DNA of 64,000 bases from an uncultured Candidatus Saccharibacteria bacterium (GCA_938033695.1 CALHKE010000019.1:62001-126000); one strand, 5' to 3'; counted from the first letter of the stretch, positions 17,095-25,238 are shown. Program-made: numbers and translations. The notes: a model not told the origin generated them from the letters alone.

Positions 17095-17871
17095 ATGAAA
17101 ACATATATTGTGGGCAACTGGAAGATGAATCTGACCATCGGTGAGTCTTCTATCTTTTTGCAGAAATTACTTAAAAAAATCAAACCTAGTCGTGGCCTCG
17201 AAATTGTGATTGCTCCAAGTTTTACTTCGCTCTCTAGTCTTTCACTTCAACTTGAACGTAATAAATCAAAGATTAAACTTGCTGCTCAGAATTTTTATTA
17301 CCGTGATTTTGGAGCCTATACTGGTGAGGTTTCTATCGCTCAGCTCCGCGGTCTAGTCTCTTACGCTATTATCGGTCATTCCGAGCGTCGTTTCGTCTTC
17401 GGTGAAACTAACCGAGAAATTTCTCAAAAGGTGGCCGCTGCGATTCGTAATGGTATCACTCCGATTCTTTGTGTCGGTGAGACTGAAAGTCAACGTAATT
17501 TTGGTGAAACCGTCGATGTTTTGCGTGACGAAATTTTTGGTGGTCTCTCCGAAATCGATAGCGACGATATTAAAAAATGTATCATCGCCTATGAACCAGT
17601 TTGGGCTATCTCTAGTACCAAGGCTGCTCATATCGCCAGTCCAGATGAAATTGCTGACGCAGTGAAGATCATTCGTGGTCAACTCACCTCTGTCTATGGC
17701 GAAGAAACCGTTGCTGAAATTCCGGTACTTTTTGGTGGTAGTGTCAACCCAAATAATGCCGGCGCCTACCTTACCGTGCCAGGTGTGAACGGTTTACTAA
17801 TTGGTAGTGCCGGATTAGTTTCCGAGTCATTTACTAGCATTATTGAAACTGCAAAAAAGGTCCGTGAATAA
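17095..17871 (+). CDS. tpiA: Triosephosphate isomerase
   Basis: TPI interconverts DHAP and glyceraldehyde-3-P. The 258-aa TIM barrel has all catalytic residues: Lys10 in GNWKMN, His95 in IIGHSERR and Glu167 in AYEPVWAIS. The phosphate-binding GGSVNPNNA and GLLIGSA segments are also present. The ATG lies 6 nt after TATAAT (17083-17088) without a Shine-Dalgarno. Confidence 0.97.
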   Translation: MKTYIVGNWKMNLTIGESSIFLQKLLKKIKPSRGLEIVIAPSFTSLSSLSLQLERNKSKIKLAAQNFYYRDFGAYTGEVSIAQLRGLVSYAIIGHSERRFVFGETNREISQKVAAAIRNGITPILCVGETESQRNFGETVDVLRDEIFGGLSEIDSDDIKKCIIAYEPVWAISSTKAAHIASPDEIADAVKIIRGQLTSVYGEETVAEIPVLFGGSVNPNNAGAYLTVPGVNGLLIGSAGLVSESFTSIIETAKKVRE

Positions 17872-17895
17872 TCGGAAAATCGAGTATAATTAAAC

Positions 17896-19488
17896 ATGAA
17901 TATGCAAGGAAAAAACACCCAAAATACCACTGTCAAAGGTCGCATGATGGATTTTTCTCCTGTCCGCAAAACTTCGGGTACTATTTCTGGAGCCACGAAT
18001 TCCGCCATCACTAGCCCCTCTCGCACTCGTACTCTCACCCCGGCTTACACTTATTCACTCTCTGAACGTGAACTAGAACGTAAAAAGCAGGCAAAAAAAG
18101 AGCGCGAACGTCGTGAAGAAATTCAGCGCCAGATTGAACTCCAAAATCAAACCATGGACTATAATCGTCGCCGCATTGAGGCCGCTAAGCAGGAATTAGC
18201 TCGCTCTCAGGCCGAAGAATCTTTGCGAAATCGCGAACTTAGATTGCAGCGTGAAATCGAAGAAAAACAGCAGGCTATTGCTAAAAAACAGGCTGAACAA
18301 GAAGCTCTTTTACGACGCCAGGCTATTGAACGAGAAAATCAGGCCAAGCAAAGACGCTATGAATACGAAAAACAACGTGCCAAAGAAGAATTAGCCAAGC
18401 GTAAAGTTGGTGAATTGCCGCGTGCTACTGGTCGTATTCCAGTAGGCAGTGCTAGTTTAGCCCCGAAGATGAGACCTGCTCCTACCGCAATTTCAGTTAC
18501 TAACGCCGCTTCCGCTGGGTCAATTTCAGTTACTAATGCTGCAAATTCTCTTGCCGGTTCCGCCATTAATACTGTTAATTCTGCTGCCTCCGCTGCTTCT
18601 GCTGCCTCCAAATTTAAAGCGCCTTCGCCGGTTTCTCGTATTCAGATTACCGCCAGTCCAAGCCGCACACTTTTTGGTCGCATTCGTCCAGCTAAAAAAG
18701 TTGAGTCTGAAATAAATTCCGAATCTCAGCAGACTTACCCAGCTAAAGCTCCAGTTCCAACTACCCTGGTTTCTTCAAGTGTACGTGATGCCTTGCAAAA
18801 TTATGATAACTATGATGAAATCGAGGATCTCGAGGCACTCTTTGACTCCGTTGATAATCAGCAACTCCACGGCGAGAATTCCGCCCCTATCTCTGGCAAT
18901 CCATCCGCTACCATGTATTATCCGACCGCCGGCCGCTCGAATACTATTTCTACTCTACCAAAAAACCAGGGAAGCACGCTCACGCCAGATTCTATTGACT
19001 CCGCTTTCGCCTCAGATAATCAGAATGCTCAATATGAGCCTATAGCTACAGTTGCTCCGACTCGTTCGTCATATTCTTTTTCAGATAACGAGAAGCCAAA
19101 AACTGCTTCACTTTACGCCGAATCCGATATTGCGAATAATAATTCCAACTATGTCCTTGGTGGCCGCAGTCCATTCATTAATACTGATAAGGTGCAAAAA
19201 CGTCCACTTGCTAACGGGCAAGAGAATTTCATCTCCTCTGATTTTGCTTCTGAGCTCCTCGGTCCAGGCTCCAAGATTAAGGATTACACTTTCGAAGAGG
19301 AAAATAATTCTCGCAAAACTATTTATGCGAAAAATAAATCTGAAAAAACTAAAGCTAAGCAGCAGGCTGTCATTATCGACGACCCTTCCATGCGCAAGAC
19401 CAACCTTTCGTTAGTTTTTGCCCTCATTGCCATGAGTATCTTCGGCGCACTAGTCGGCGCTATCGTCTATTTCGCCTTCTTCCAGTAA
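17896..19488 (+). CDS. Tail-anchored coiled-coil protein, function unknown
   Basis: I do not recognise a family for this 530-aa protein. Residues 1-50 are Ser/Thr-rich and residues 55-175 form a strongly charged Glu/Lys/Arg/Gln coiled coil. Residues 180-245 are an Ala/Asn/Ser low-complexity stretch with a repeated ISVTNAA peptide. Residues 250-490 are disordered. The last 28 residues form one hydrophobic helix (LVFALIAMSIFGALVGAIVYF), so the bulk would face the cytoplasm as a C-tail-anchored protein. The layout suggests a cytoskeletal or scaffolding role, but that is only inference. The start at 17896 is 5 nt after TATAAT. It is followed by the bidirectional hairpin at 19576. Confidence 0.7.
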   Translation: MNMQGKNTQNTTVKGRMMDFSPVRKTSGTISGATNSAITSPSRTRTLTPAYTYSLSERELERKKQAKKERERREEIQRQIELQNQTMDYNRRRIEAAKQELARSQAEESLRNRELRLQREIEEKQQAIAKKQAEQEALLRRQAIERENQAKQRRYEYEKQRAKEELAKRKVGELPRATGRIPVGSASLAPKMRPAPTAISVTNAASAGSISVTNAANSLAGSAINTVNSAASAASAASKFKAPSPVSRIQITASPSRTLFGRIRPAKKVESEINSESQQTYPAKAPVPTTLVSSSVRDALQNYDNYDEIEDLEALFDSVDNQQLHGENSAPISGNPSATMYYPTAGRSNTISTLPKNQGSTLTPDSIDSAFASDNQNAQYEPIATVAPTRSSYSFSDNEKPKTASLYAESDIANNNSNYVLGGRSPFINTDKVQKRPLANGQENFISSDFASELLGPGSKIKDYTFEEENNSRKTIYAKNKSEKTKAKQQAVIIDDPSMRKTNLSLVFALIAMSIFGALVGAIVYFAFFQ

Positions 19489-19548
19489 AGAAAAAGAGGT
19501 CAAGAGCTTCTTTTTGTAAATAGAAGTAAATAATTTTGTTTCGCAAAT

Positions 19549-19615
19549 TTTCTCGTACAGGCAGTCATAAAAAATAAGAGCATAAATGCTCTTCTTTTTA
19601 TAACCTGGTGCGAGT
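19549..19615 (-). repeat. Duplicate of tRNA-Gly 3' end plus terminator (distal copy)
   Basis: Read on the minus strand, this copy starts with ACTCGCACCAG, which matches the tRNA-Gly acceptor end plus CCA. It then has an A-rich stretch, the hairpin AAGAGCAT-TT-ATGCTCTT (19593-19576) with a T tail, and the motif GCCTGTACGAGAAA. It parallels the segment at 19633-19699 in order and spacing. The hairpin can terminate the upstream plus-strand gene as well. Confidence 0.7.
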
Positions 19616-19632
19616 AATCCCACTACGTGGTC

Positions 19633-19699
19633 TTTCTCGTACAGGCGACCAAAAAAATAAAGAGTATGAATACTCTTTCTTTTTTGTTCTGGTGCGAGT
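19633..19699 (-). terminator. tRNA-Gly terminator region (proximal copy of the duplicated segment)
   Basis: The hairpin AAAGAGTA/TACTCTTT (19659-19678) with T runs directly follows the tRNA-Gly CCA on the minus strand. It ends with the same GCCTGTACGAGAAA motif as the distal copy. Confidence 0.75.
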
Positions 19700-19764
19700 G
19701 GAGAGAATCGAACTCTCATCCCAAGTTTGGAAAACTTGTATACTAACCGCTGTACTACACTCGC
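19690..19764 (-). tRNA. tRNA-Gly (anticodon TCC)
   Basis: A cloverleaf is readable on the minus strand. The acceptor is GCGAGTG/CACTCGC, the anticodon arm CAAGT-TTTCCAA-ACTTG gives TCC, and the T arm is GAGAGTTCGATTCTCTC. The discriminator is A and the CCA is encoded. It lies directly downstream of tRNA-His. Confidence 0.95.
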
Positions 19765-19767
19765 TAA

Positions 19768-19845
19768 TGGGGTGGGTGATCGGAATTGAACCGACGACCT
19801 TCTGGACCACAATCAGACGCTCTAACCGACTGAGCTACACCCACC
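19768..19845 (-). tRNA. tRNA-His (anticodon GTG)
   Basis: The acceptor is GTGGGTG/CACCCAC, the anticodon loop TTGTGGT gives GTG, and the T loop is GGTTCAATTCC. The extra G-1 and the C73 discriminator that mark tRNA-His are both encoded, with CCA. It is co-transcribed with tRNA-Gly, three bases apart. Confidence 0.95.
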
Positions 19846-19972
19846 AAATTTTCAAAATGCGCTGTACGCTTCCTAAATTATACCAAACCCAGTTTCTTTT
19901 TTCAATCAGAGATTCACTTTTCTTTCCGCTTGTGTTAAAATGAGCAAAAGCATCCAAATAAAAAGGCATATT

Positions 19973-21413
19973 ATGAAAAACCACATCTCCACACCTTGGT
20001 TCTTTCTGCTAGCCATAACTGCTAGTTTGAGCGCCACACTTTCTTTCCAACAAAACACTCATGCTCTTGTCAAGCCAACCCTGTCCGCCTCTGTCGACAG
20101 TGCGAATATTCAGGTTAACGGCACTGATGTAATTGAGAGCGCATCTGGCACTACCGACACGCCAGTAAATGTTTCAGTCAAGACTAATAATCGCAGTGGT
20201 TATACCGTCACAGTTTCTTCCACCTCTGAAGAAACCGCCCTTACCGACGCTAATCCTCTAAATGACACGAAAATTTCTTCCATTGGTTCTAATTACACTC
20301 TAGCCGATCTTCCAGCTAATCAATGGGGTATGCGTCTAGATTCTGAGGCGCTCTATTCGCCAATCCAACCACGTGGTCATGCAAAGGTTATCGCCACCAC
20401 TACCACCAAAAAACGACACCGAGGAAACCAATACTTTTCATGTCGGCATGAAGCTAAACTCCAGCCTCCGTACCGGCAATTATCAAAACAAACTCCTCGT
20501 TTCTATCACCACAAATCCTGTCGATAACTACGTGGAATTGGGCTACGATTATTTGCTTATGTCTGCCTTTGAACGACTTATTGGGGGTAGAACTTATAAT
20601 ATTGAACATATAAAATATAGTACACAGCCCCCAGCGAAAAATATCACTACCGCCACGATTAATAATGACGATGTGTCCGAGGCTCCTGTTTTAGCTTGGT
20701 GGGACGACTCTACTAAAACAATTTATTATCACTCAGAAGCCCCAAAAATTTATCTACCCGTAAATTCTAGTATGTTATTTGATAGTTATACCAATTTAGA
20801 AGATATTGACCTGTCTCCTATTGATACTAGCCACGCGACGGATTTTACTCAGTTATTTAATGGAGATAGAAAACTCAAAAAACTAGACTTATCACGTTTT
20901 AATACTTCAAAAGTAACAAATATGTCGCGAATGTTTGCTAGTTGTGAAAGCCTAGAAGAACTAGATCTCTCTAGCTTTAATACTAAAAGTGTCAAATCAA
21001 TGGCTCTAATGTTTGTTGGTGCAAAATCGCTTAAAAGTTTAAATTTAACTAGTTTCGATACTAGTAATGTAATTAGAATGCAGTCGATGTTTAACGATGT
21101 TAGGAACCTTGAAACCTTAGATTTAAGTAGCTTTAATACTTCAAAGGTAATGGATTTTGCGTATATGTTTGAGAATAGATATAGTTATTTAAATCCGGCT
21201 CCTATTGAAAATAAACTTAAAACCATCTACGTTTCCGAAGATTTTACTACCTCAGCCATCGGCACGCTCATTAACGAACCTGTCTTTAGTAATCGCACAG
21301 GCCTCTGTGGTGGCAACGGTACCTGCTACTCATCAAGTCACAGTAATTACGAATACCTGCGCATCGATCGTCCAGGCGCTCCAGGTTATTTTACCTACAA
21401 GGCAAAACCATAA
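19973..21413 (+). pseudogene. BspA-like (DUF285 leucine-rich) surface protein, frame interrupted at an A6 run
   Basis: Two overlapping frames together encode one protein. The 5' part (from 19973, Shine-Dalgarno AAGG) has a signal peptide (helix FFLLAITASLSATLSF, then THALVKP) and a beta-rich domain of the VDSANIQVNGTD type. The frame is lost at six A residues (20408-20413). The continuation in the next frame restores the domain (KNDTEETNTFHVGMKLNSS). It then carries about four DUF285 repeats of the type LDLSRFNTSKVTNMSRMF, as in Mycoplasma and Bacteroides BspA-like proteins. One A fewer would join the halves. It may be a pseudogene, a phase-variable gene read in the OFF state, or a homopolymer sequencing error. 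The repeat part is more AT-rich than the flanks. No anchor motif is visible at the C-terminus. Confidence 0.75.
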
Positions 21414-21414
21414 T

Positions 21415-21443
21415 AAAAAATGGCCAGACTTCTGGCCATTTTT
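21415..21443. terminator. Bidirectional terminator after the BspA-like gene
   Basis: A 13-bp perfect stem (AAAAATGGCCAGA / TCTGGCCATTTTT) with a 2-nt loop starts directly at the stop codon. Confidence 0.88.
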
Positions 21444-21507
21444 AGCGTAACTCGCCTCAATTAGTGGTACAAGATACGGAAAAAGTTGATCAAAAGTATT
21501 AGTTTAA

Positions 21508-22041
21508 TCAAAAATTCGGCTTGATCACCGGCCTAATATTCCCACCGGAAGGTCTACTACTACCAGAAAAACCAGCGCTACCAGCAGGTCCGCCACCCAT
21601 TCCCATCATCTTGTCGCGTTGCATGGTTTCACTTGGGGTTTGTCTCGCACCAGATGCCCCACCACTAGATCCAGTTCCGCCAAGCCTTCCATATCCACGC
21701 TTATATCCATCCCCCGGCGTCACGCCATATCCGCGCCTTTCGCCGCCACTACTTAGTACACCATAACCACGAGCTTTTTCTTGCTCTCCCACCACGCCAT
21801 AACCACGCTTCAATTCCTCTGAGTTTTTCACATAACCATAACCATGATTAGTCTCCTGGTCATTCACCCGGCCAAAACCATCATTCTGGCTAGGCTCCGA
21901 ACTGCCACCACGAACATCGAAGCTGCCTTCCATCCCATTTTGTCCGCGCGACCTCTGGTATAGGTCACCTGCCTCTTGTTGCTTGCCAGAATTTCCTCGC
22001 ATCAGATCACTTTGTCCGTAACTACCAATTATACCGCCCAT
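21508..22041 (-). CDS. Gly-rich protein with tandem RGYGV repeats, function unknown
   Basis: I do not recognise a family for this 177-aa protein. The centre has about five tandem units of 12-14 residues, each with a GYG core (HGYGYVKN, RGYGVVGE, RGYGVLSS, RGYGVTPG, RGYGRLGG). Gln/Ser-rich and Gly/Pro-rich ends flank them. There is no signal peptide or membrane helix. Such aromatic-Gly repeats resemble phase-separating or adhesive low-complexity proteins, but no function is claimed. I chose the ATG at 22041 because GGAGG precedes it by 4 nt and a TATAAT lies just upstream. The ORF is open to 22083. Confidence 0.6.
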   Translation of the reverse strand: MGGIIGSYGQSDLMRGNSGKQQEAGDLYQRSRGQNGMEGSFDVRGGSSEPSQNDGFGRVNDQETNHGYGYVKNSEELKRGYGVVGEQEKARGYGVLSSGGERRGYGVTPGDGYKRGYGRLGGTGSSGGASGARQTPSETMQRDKMMGMGGGPAGSAGFSGSSRPSGGNIRPVIKPNF

Positions 22042-22217
22042 TTTGCCTCCATTTTCTTCCATTATAGCAAATTTTACCCCCATCCACTCACCGTAAAATC
22101 ACTCTTTTAGCTCCATGAAATCTCCCGTATTTGCTTTAAAAAATCTAAAACACTTATGATTATTTTCTAACTATTGAAATTCACACACTGAAAACGCTAA
22201 TGCTTGTGATATAACCA

Positions 22218-22246
22218 TTGACATTTTCAAACATTTATAGTATAAT
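22218..22246 (+). promoter_or_regulatory. Perfect-consensus sigma-70 promoter for the membrane cassette
   Basis: TTGACA (22218-22223), a 17-bp spacer and TATAAT (22241-22246) match the housekeeping consensus at every position. It is the strongest promoter seen in the window. The predicted start is near 22253, giving a leader of about 160 nt. Confidence 0.9.
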
Positions 22247-22298
22247 CACCTCAGTCTGTAATCTGGCTTAAACACCTGAATTACCAAGACGTCCATTA

Positions 22299-22314
22299 AA
22301 ATCGAATCATCTCA
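22299..22314 (+). repeat. Outer inverted repeat, left arm
   Basis: AAATCGAATCATCTCA. Its reverse complement occurs at 25239-25254 with one mismatch (15 of 16). Confidence 0.75.
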
Positions 22315-22343
22315 GGCGTAAAATAATTTCACGCCTGTTTATT

Positions 22344-22361
22344 ATAGATGTAGATGTTGTA
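22344..22361 (+). repeat. Inner inverted repeat, left arm
   Basis: ATAGATGTAGATGTTGTA. Its reverse complement occurs at 25164-25183 with all 18 bases matched and a two-base insertion. Confidence 0.78.
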
Positions 22362-22415
22362 GAAACTGTTTTTTTGCCTCGAAAAATCGAGCGCAGACAT
22401 GAGGAGGGAATCAAA

Positions 22416-23579
22416 ATGAGTTATTGTCTAATTTCAGCTATGATTGTTGTCGTTACATATGCCATTCTTTATGGTATATGTGCTCGAAAAACCAAGTCTA
22501 ATCAAGAGTTCTTGGCGCTTGAAAAAGGTCTCCTGAAGGGTTTTTTAGCAAGTTTAGGCTTGCTGGTGCTACCAATTTTCGGGAACCTAGCGTTTCCAAA
22601 ACTGCAACCACAACTTACTGCAGTGATTTTTGTAGTCGAGTTAGCAGCGATTGCGGTGTATAGCCTTCTGGAATTTCGGAAGTTGAATTACCGTAAGGTG
22701 AAACTGGTTTGTATTGTGGCGCTATTTGTCGGAATTATACCGGTTTGGTGGCAGCTTTTTAGCTACTTTCAGATGAAACATGATATTTTAAATATCATGG
22801 ATTTTGCAATGGTAACTTTCCTTTCCTGGTTAGCTGCTATTGTTGTAGTTACTTTTACTTATCTTGGCGGCCCTAAATTAAGAGCCAAAAAGAAAAGTAA
22901 AGCTGAAGCTGAAAATGCTAAACTGCGTGAGCAAATTGAGCGCATGCAGAATCAGCAAAATAAGCTTCAGGAGGACAATGAAAAACTCCGTAGCGTAGTC
23001 CAAGGAACCAAAAGTGGAACCACTGAGCAAAAGTCAGTAACCGAGGATAAAAAGGCCGAGTCAAATCCGCCGAAAAACACTCAGGCTGAGGAAGAATCAA
23101 CCACACAGGTTGAGGAAAAAGCTCAGACTACCACCTCTGCGCCGAAATCTGACGCAGAGGATAAACCCAAAGTGGAGGTCACTAATCCTAGTATGACTGG
23201 AATTCAGCAGCAAAAGCTTTCTGAAATTCTCAATCGGCTAAGTAGTGCCTCGACTATTGAGGATCAACAGATGGCAGTCGAAGAGATTGTTAAGAACTAT
23301 CGAGCTGCCACTGCCAAGGAGGCTCCCGCTCTGGAAGAGAAAACTTCAAGTCAAGAACCAGAGTTCGCTGGCTTCGGATTATTCTTTGAAGTAGAGGATG
23401 AGGAAGAGCCTGAATACGAAGAGGAAGAGGAAGGAATCCTCGACTCTGTTGACCATGGTGATGATTGGGGGGATGATACAATCTTCCCGGATTTATTCGC
23501 AGCGAATAATCTTGTAAGAGCCGCCTTTGCTGTCGCAATTATCTTCGTGGTATGTGTAGGAATCCGAGTTTTCGCTTAG
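22416..23579 (+). CDS. Multi-pass membrane protein with coiled coil and acidic tail, cassette gene 1
   Basis: I recognise no family for this 387-aa protein. It has four predicted N-terminal membrane helices (within residues 1-155, from the CLISAMIVVVTYAILYG helix on). A Lys/Glu coiled coil follows (about 160-195), then a Ser/Thr/Glu/Pro-rich linker. A short helical domain (QQQKLSEILNRLSSASTIED) comes next, then a very acidic stretch (about 330-365) and a final hydrophobic helix (VRAAFAVAIIFVVCVGIRVFA). The start at 22416 follows GAGGAGGG. The codons are unlike the neighbours (many GAG, CGA, AGA and GGA). It is the first of three closely spaced genes. Confidence 0.72.
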   Translation: MSYCLISAMIVVVTYAILYGICARKTKSNQEFLALEKGLLKGFLASLGLLVLPIFGNLAFPKLQPQLTAVIFVVELAAIAVYSLLEFRKLNYRKVKLVCIVALFVGIIPVWWQLFSYFQMKHDILNIMDFAMVTFLSWLAAIVVVTFTYLGGPKLRAKKKSKAEAENAKLREQIERMQNQQNKLQEDNEKLRSVVQGTKSGTTEQKSVTEDKKAESNPPKNTQAEEESTTQVEEKAQTTTSAPKSDAEDKPKVEVTNPSMTGIQQQKLSEILNRLSSASTIEDQQMAVEEIVKNYRAATAKEAPALEEKTSSQEPEFAGFGLFFEVEDEEEPEYEEEEEGILDSVDHGDDWGDDTIFPDLFAANNLVRAAFAVAIIFVVCVGIRVFA

Positions 23580-23591
23580 GAGGAGACGTCT

Positions 23592-23810
23592 ATGAACGAG
23601 GAGATGGGATTGGAGTATATCTGCCTGGTTTTGAGACTTGTGGGATTTATCTTCGGGATAATCTCGCTCTGGATTGAAATCGGCAGATTGGACACAGACG
23701 GCATTATGCTAAGCTGCATGATGATTGTCGTATTTGTAGTTACATTTTTGACTAGACTCCGCCGCATTTCCCACATCGAGGACGGAGTCTCCAAAGGAGG
23801 TAAAAAATGA
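23592..23810 (+). CDS. Small two-helix membrane protein, cassette gene 2
   Basis: This 72-aa protein has two hydrophobic helices (about 9-28 and 35-54) joined by a short loop, and a basic C-terminal tail ending SKGGKK. AGGAGG lies upstream of the ATG, 12 bp after the stop of gene 1. Its TGA overlaps the start of gene 3 (ATGA). Family unknown. Tight coupling on both sides suggests a small subunit of a membrane complex with its neighbours. Confidence 0.65.
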   Translation: MNEEMGLEYICLVLRLVGFIFGIISLWIEIGRLDTDGIMLSCMMIVVFVVTFLTRLRRISHIEDGVSKGGKK

Positions 23811-25153
23811 AAAAGTTTAGATTTGGTAAAATCGAAAAGGTTTTATCAGGGATTTTGGTATTTGCAATTGTGGTAGTAGCCATCGGAGCCGGTGTGAAAT
23901 CTTGTCAAAGAAATCACGCCGATACAGAGGCGGAAACGCTTTCCGCAAAGGACGTCGAAGCCGAGAAATCGGAATTGACGTTCGATTTCGATAACTATGA
24001 GTACGCGAAAGCGTACCCAGAGTTAAGTCGAGAGTTCTGCGACAATTCGATGCCGAATAAGGCAGCCGAAAGAGTCGCAGGATCTGGCTTTAGTGACGCT
24101 TTATCCACGCCTTTTTCCGTGACTCACGGAACTAAGGACGGGGAAAAGTATAGCGAGGAAGAGTTAACCGTCATGGCCAAAGAGTTCCGCCAGGAAGTTC
24201 TGACCAATCCACCAGTCACTCACGCAGTACTCACTGTGCTGACAGGTATGACCGTTAGTGATGGTACTTCCATTGTCCAGATTAACTCCTGGATGACTGA
24301 TAGACTCAATGAGTATTATCAGTTCATGAAAGAAGGAATAGGTAATCAAGCCTATCTCCGAGAGGAGAATGGTGTACTTTACGCCAATGATCGACAGATC
24401 AAGGTCGGCGTGGCTACATTGTGGCTTCTCGACAGATTCGTCAATCAGGGAGTTCAACTGGTGACCACAAATCACCATTATCCGCTGAGTCTGGCAAATG
24501 CTGACTCAGCTAAGTTGACTACCTTCGAAAGAGCGGACTACGAGTTTACTCGTGACGCTATGGTGTTGAGTTATACCAATAAGGCGGGTACCGAAATCTT
24601 CCGAGTAGGAATCAACACCCACGATAAGCGTCCAGAGCTTATCAAGGTGAAGATTACCGAGAAGAAGCAAAAGCAAACAGAGTCTAGCACCAAGGAGTCT
24701 TCAATTCAGACGTCTACCGAGTCTTCTACCGAGTCTTCTACCAAGGAGTCAGAGACTGAGAGAAGTACTGAACGTCGCCGTAGAGGTGGCGGTGGTGGCG
24801 GTGGCGGAAATAACCATCATGAGAGTCAACCTGAGAAGAAGCCTTCTCAGGACCCCGTTAATAACGGCGGAGCTCAGATAGGTGGTGGTAATGCTACCGT
24901 CGGTACTGATGCCTTCGAGCCTACGGACCCAGCGGTTCGCACGGATGGAGGTCATGAGAGACCGGAGAAAGTAAAACCGGAAACTCCGACTCGAGATCAG
25001 GGCAGAAGTATCGAGGAATCTGAAGCAGCGTATGAAAATCGAAAAGATTACGCTACAGAAACTCAGCCGCAATCAGCTGAGTACAGAGACAAAAACGGAG
25101 TTAAGGTTGACGACATTGCCGAAGGTAATGACGTCCTAGACGAAGTCCAGTAA
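23807..25153 (+). CDS. Membrane-anchored extracytoplasmic protein with Ser/Thr- and Gly-repeat linker, cassette gene 3
   Basis: Family not recognised. The 448-aa protein has one N-terminal membrane helix (about 12-33). Its Cys in VKSCQRN is not a clear lipobox. A predicted folded domain spans about 50-285. A low-complexity hinge follows, made of ESST-type repeats (12-bp DNA unit gagtcttctacc repeated near 24719-24748), then RRRR, eight Gly from a GGY-codon run (about 24785-24808), and a Pro/Glu-rich tail. AAGGAGG lies 7 nt before the ATG. It looks like a surface-exposed or secreted effector-like partner of the two preceding membrane proteins, but this is inference. Confidence 0.68.
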   Translation: MKKFRFGKIEKVLSGILVFAIVVVAIGAGVKSCQRNHADTEAETLSAKDVEAEKSELTFDFDNYEYAKAYPELSREFCDNSMPNKAAERVAGSGFSDALSTPFSVTHGTKDGEKYSEEELTVMAKEFRQEVLTNPPVTHAVLTVLTGMTVSDGTSIVQINSWMTDRLNEYYQFMKEGIGNQAYLREENGVLYANDRQIKVGVATLWLLDRFVNQGVQLVTTNHHYPLSLANADSAKLTTFERADYEFTRDAMVLSYTNKAGTEIFRVGINTHDKRPELIKVKITEKKQKQTESSTKESSIQTSTESSTESSTKESETERSTERRRRGGGGGGGGNNHHESQPEKKPSQDPVNNGGAQIGGGNATVGTDAFEPTDPAVRTDGGHERPEKVKPETPTRDQGRSIEESEAAYENRKDYATETQPQSAEYRDKNGVKVDDIAEGNDVLDEVQ

Positions 25154-25163
25154 TGGACTTCAG

Positions 25164-25183
25164 TACAACTTATCTACATCTAT
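25164..25183 (+). repeat. Inner inverted repeat, right arm
   Basis: TACAACTTATCTACATCTAT pairs with 22344-22361. It lies inside a local GTACAAC/GTTGTAC inverted repeat (25163-25190). Just before it, a hairpin GAAGTCCA/TGGACTTC (25142-25161) spans the stop of gene 3. Confidence 0.75.
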
Positions 25184-25193
25184 GTTGTACCTT

Positions 25194-25226
25194 AATTACC
25201 CTGGCGGCTCAGGCCGCCGGGTAATT
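25194..25226 (+). terminator. Strong GC hairpin after the membrane cassette
   Basis: AATTACCC-T-GGCGGC / GCCGCC-GGGTAATT forms a 14-bp stem with one bulge and a 4-nt loop. No U tract follows, so it may stabilise the 3' end rather than terminate. Confidence 0.65.
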
Positions 25227-25238
25227 CATGTTTACTCT

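Larger units (their letters stand above)
22253..22415 (+). promoter_or_regulatory. Structured leader of the membrane cassette, possible attenuator
   Basis: The leader contains the hairpin CAGGCGT...ACGCCTG (22313-22337) followed by TTTATTATAG, an eight-T run (22368-22375), and the small hairpin CTCGA-AAAA-TCGAG (22378-22391). A strong GGAGGG precedes the ATG at 22416. Two segments are complementary to the 3' trailer of the same transcript (see repeat entries). No known riboswitch class was recognised. Confidence 0.5.

Noticed and set aside
19940..19975. Start of the BspA-like gene at ATG 19940
   Set aside because: That ATG overlaps a likely -10 (TAAAAT) and would add 11 polar residues before the signal peptide. 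ATG 19973 has AAGG upstream and begins the signal sequence properly.
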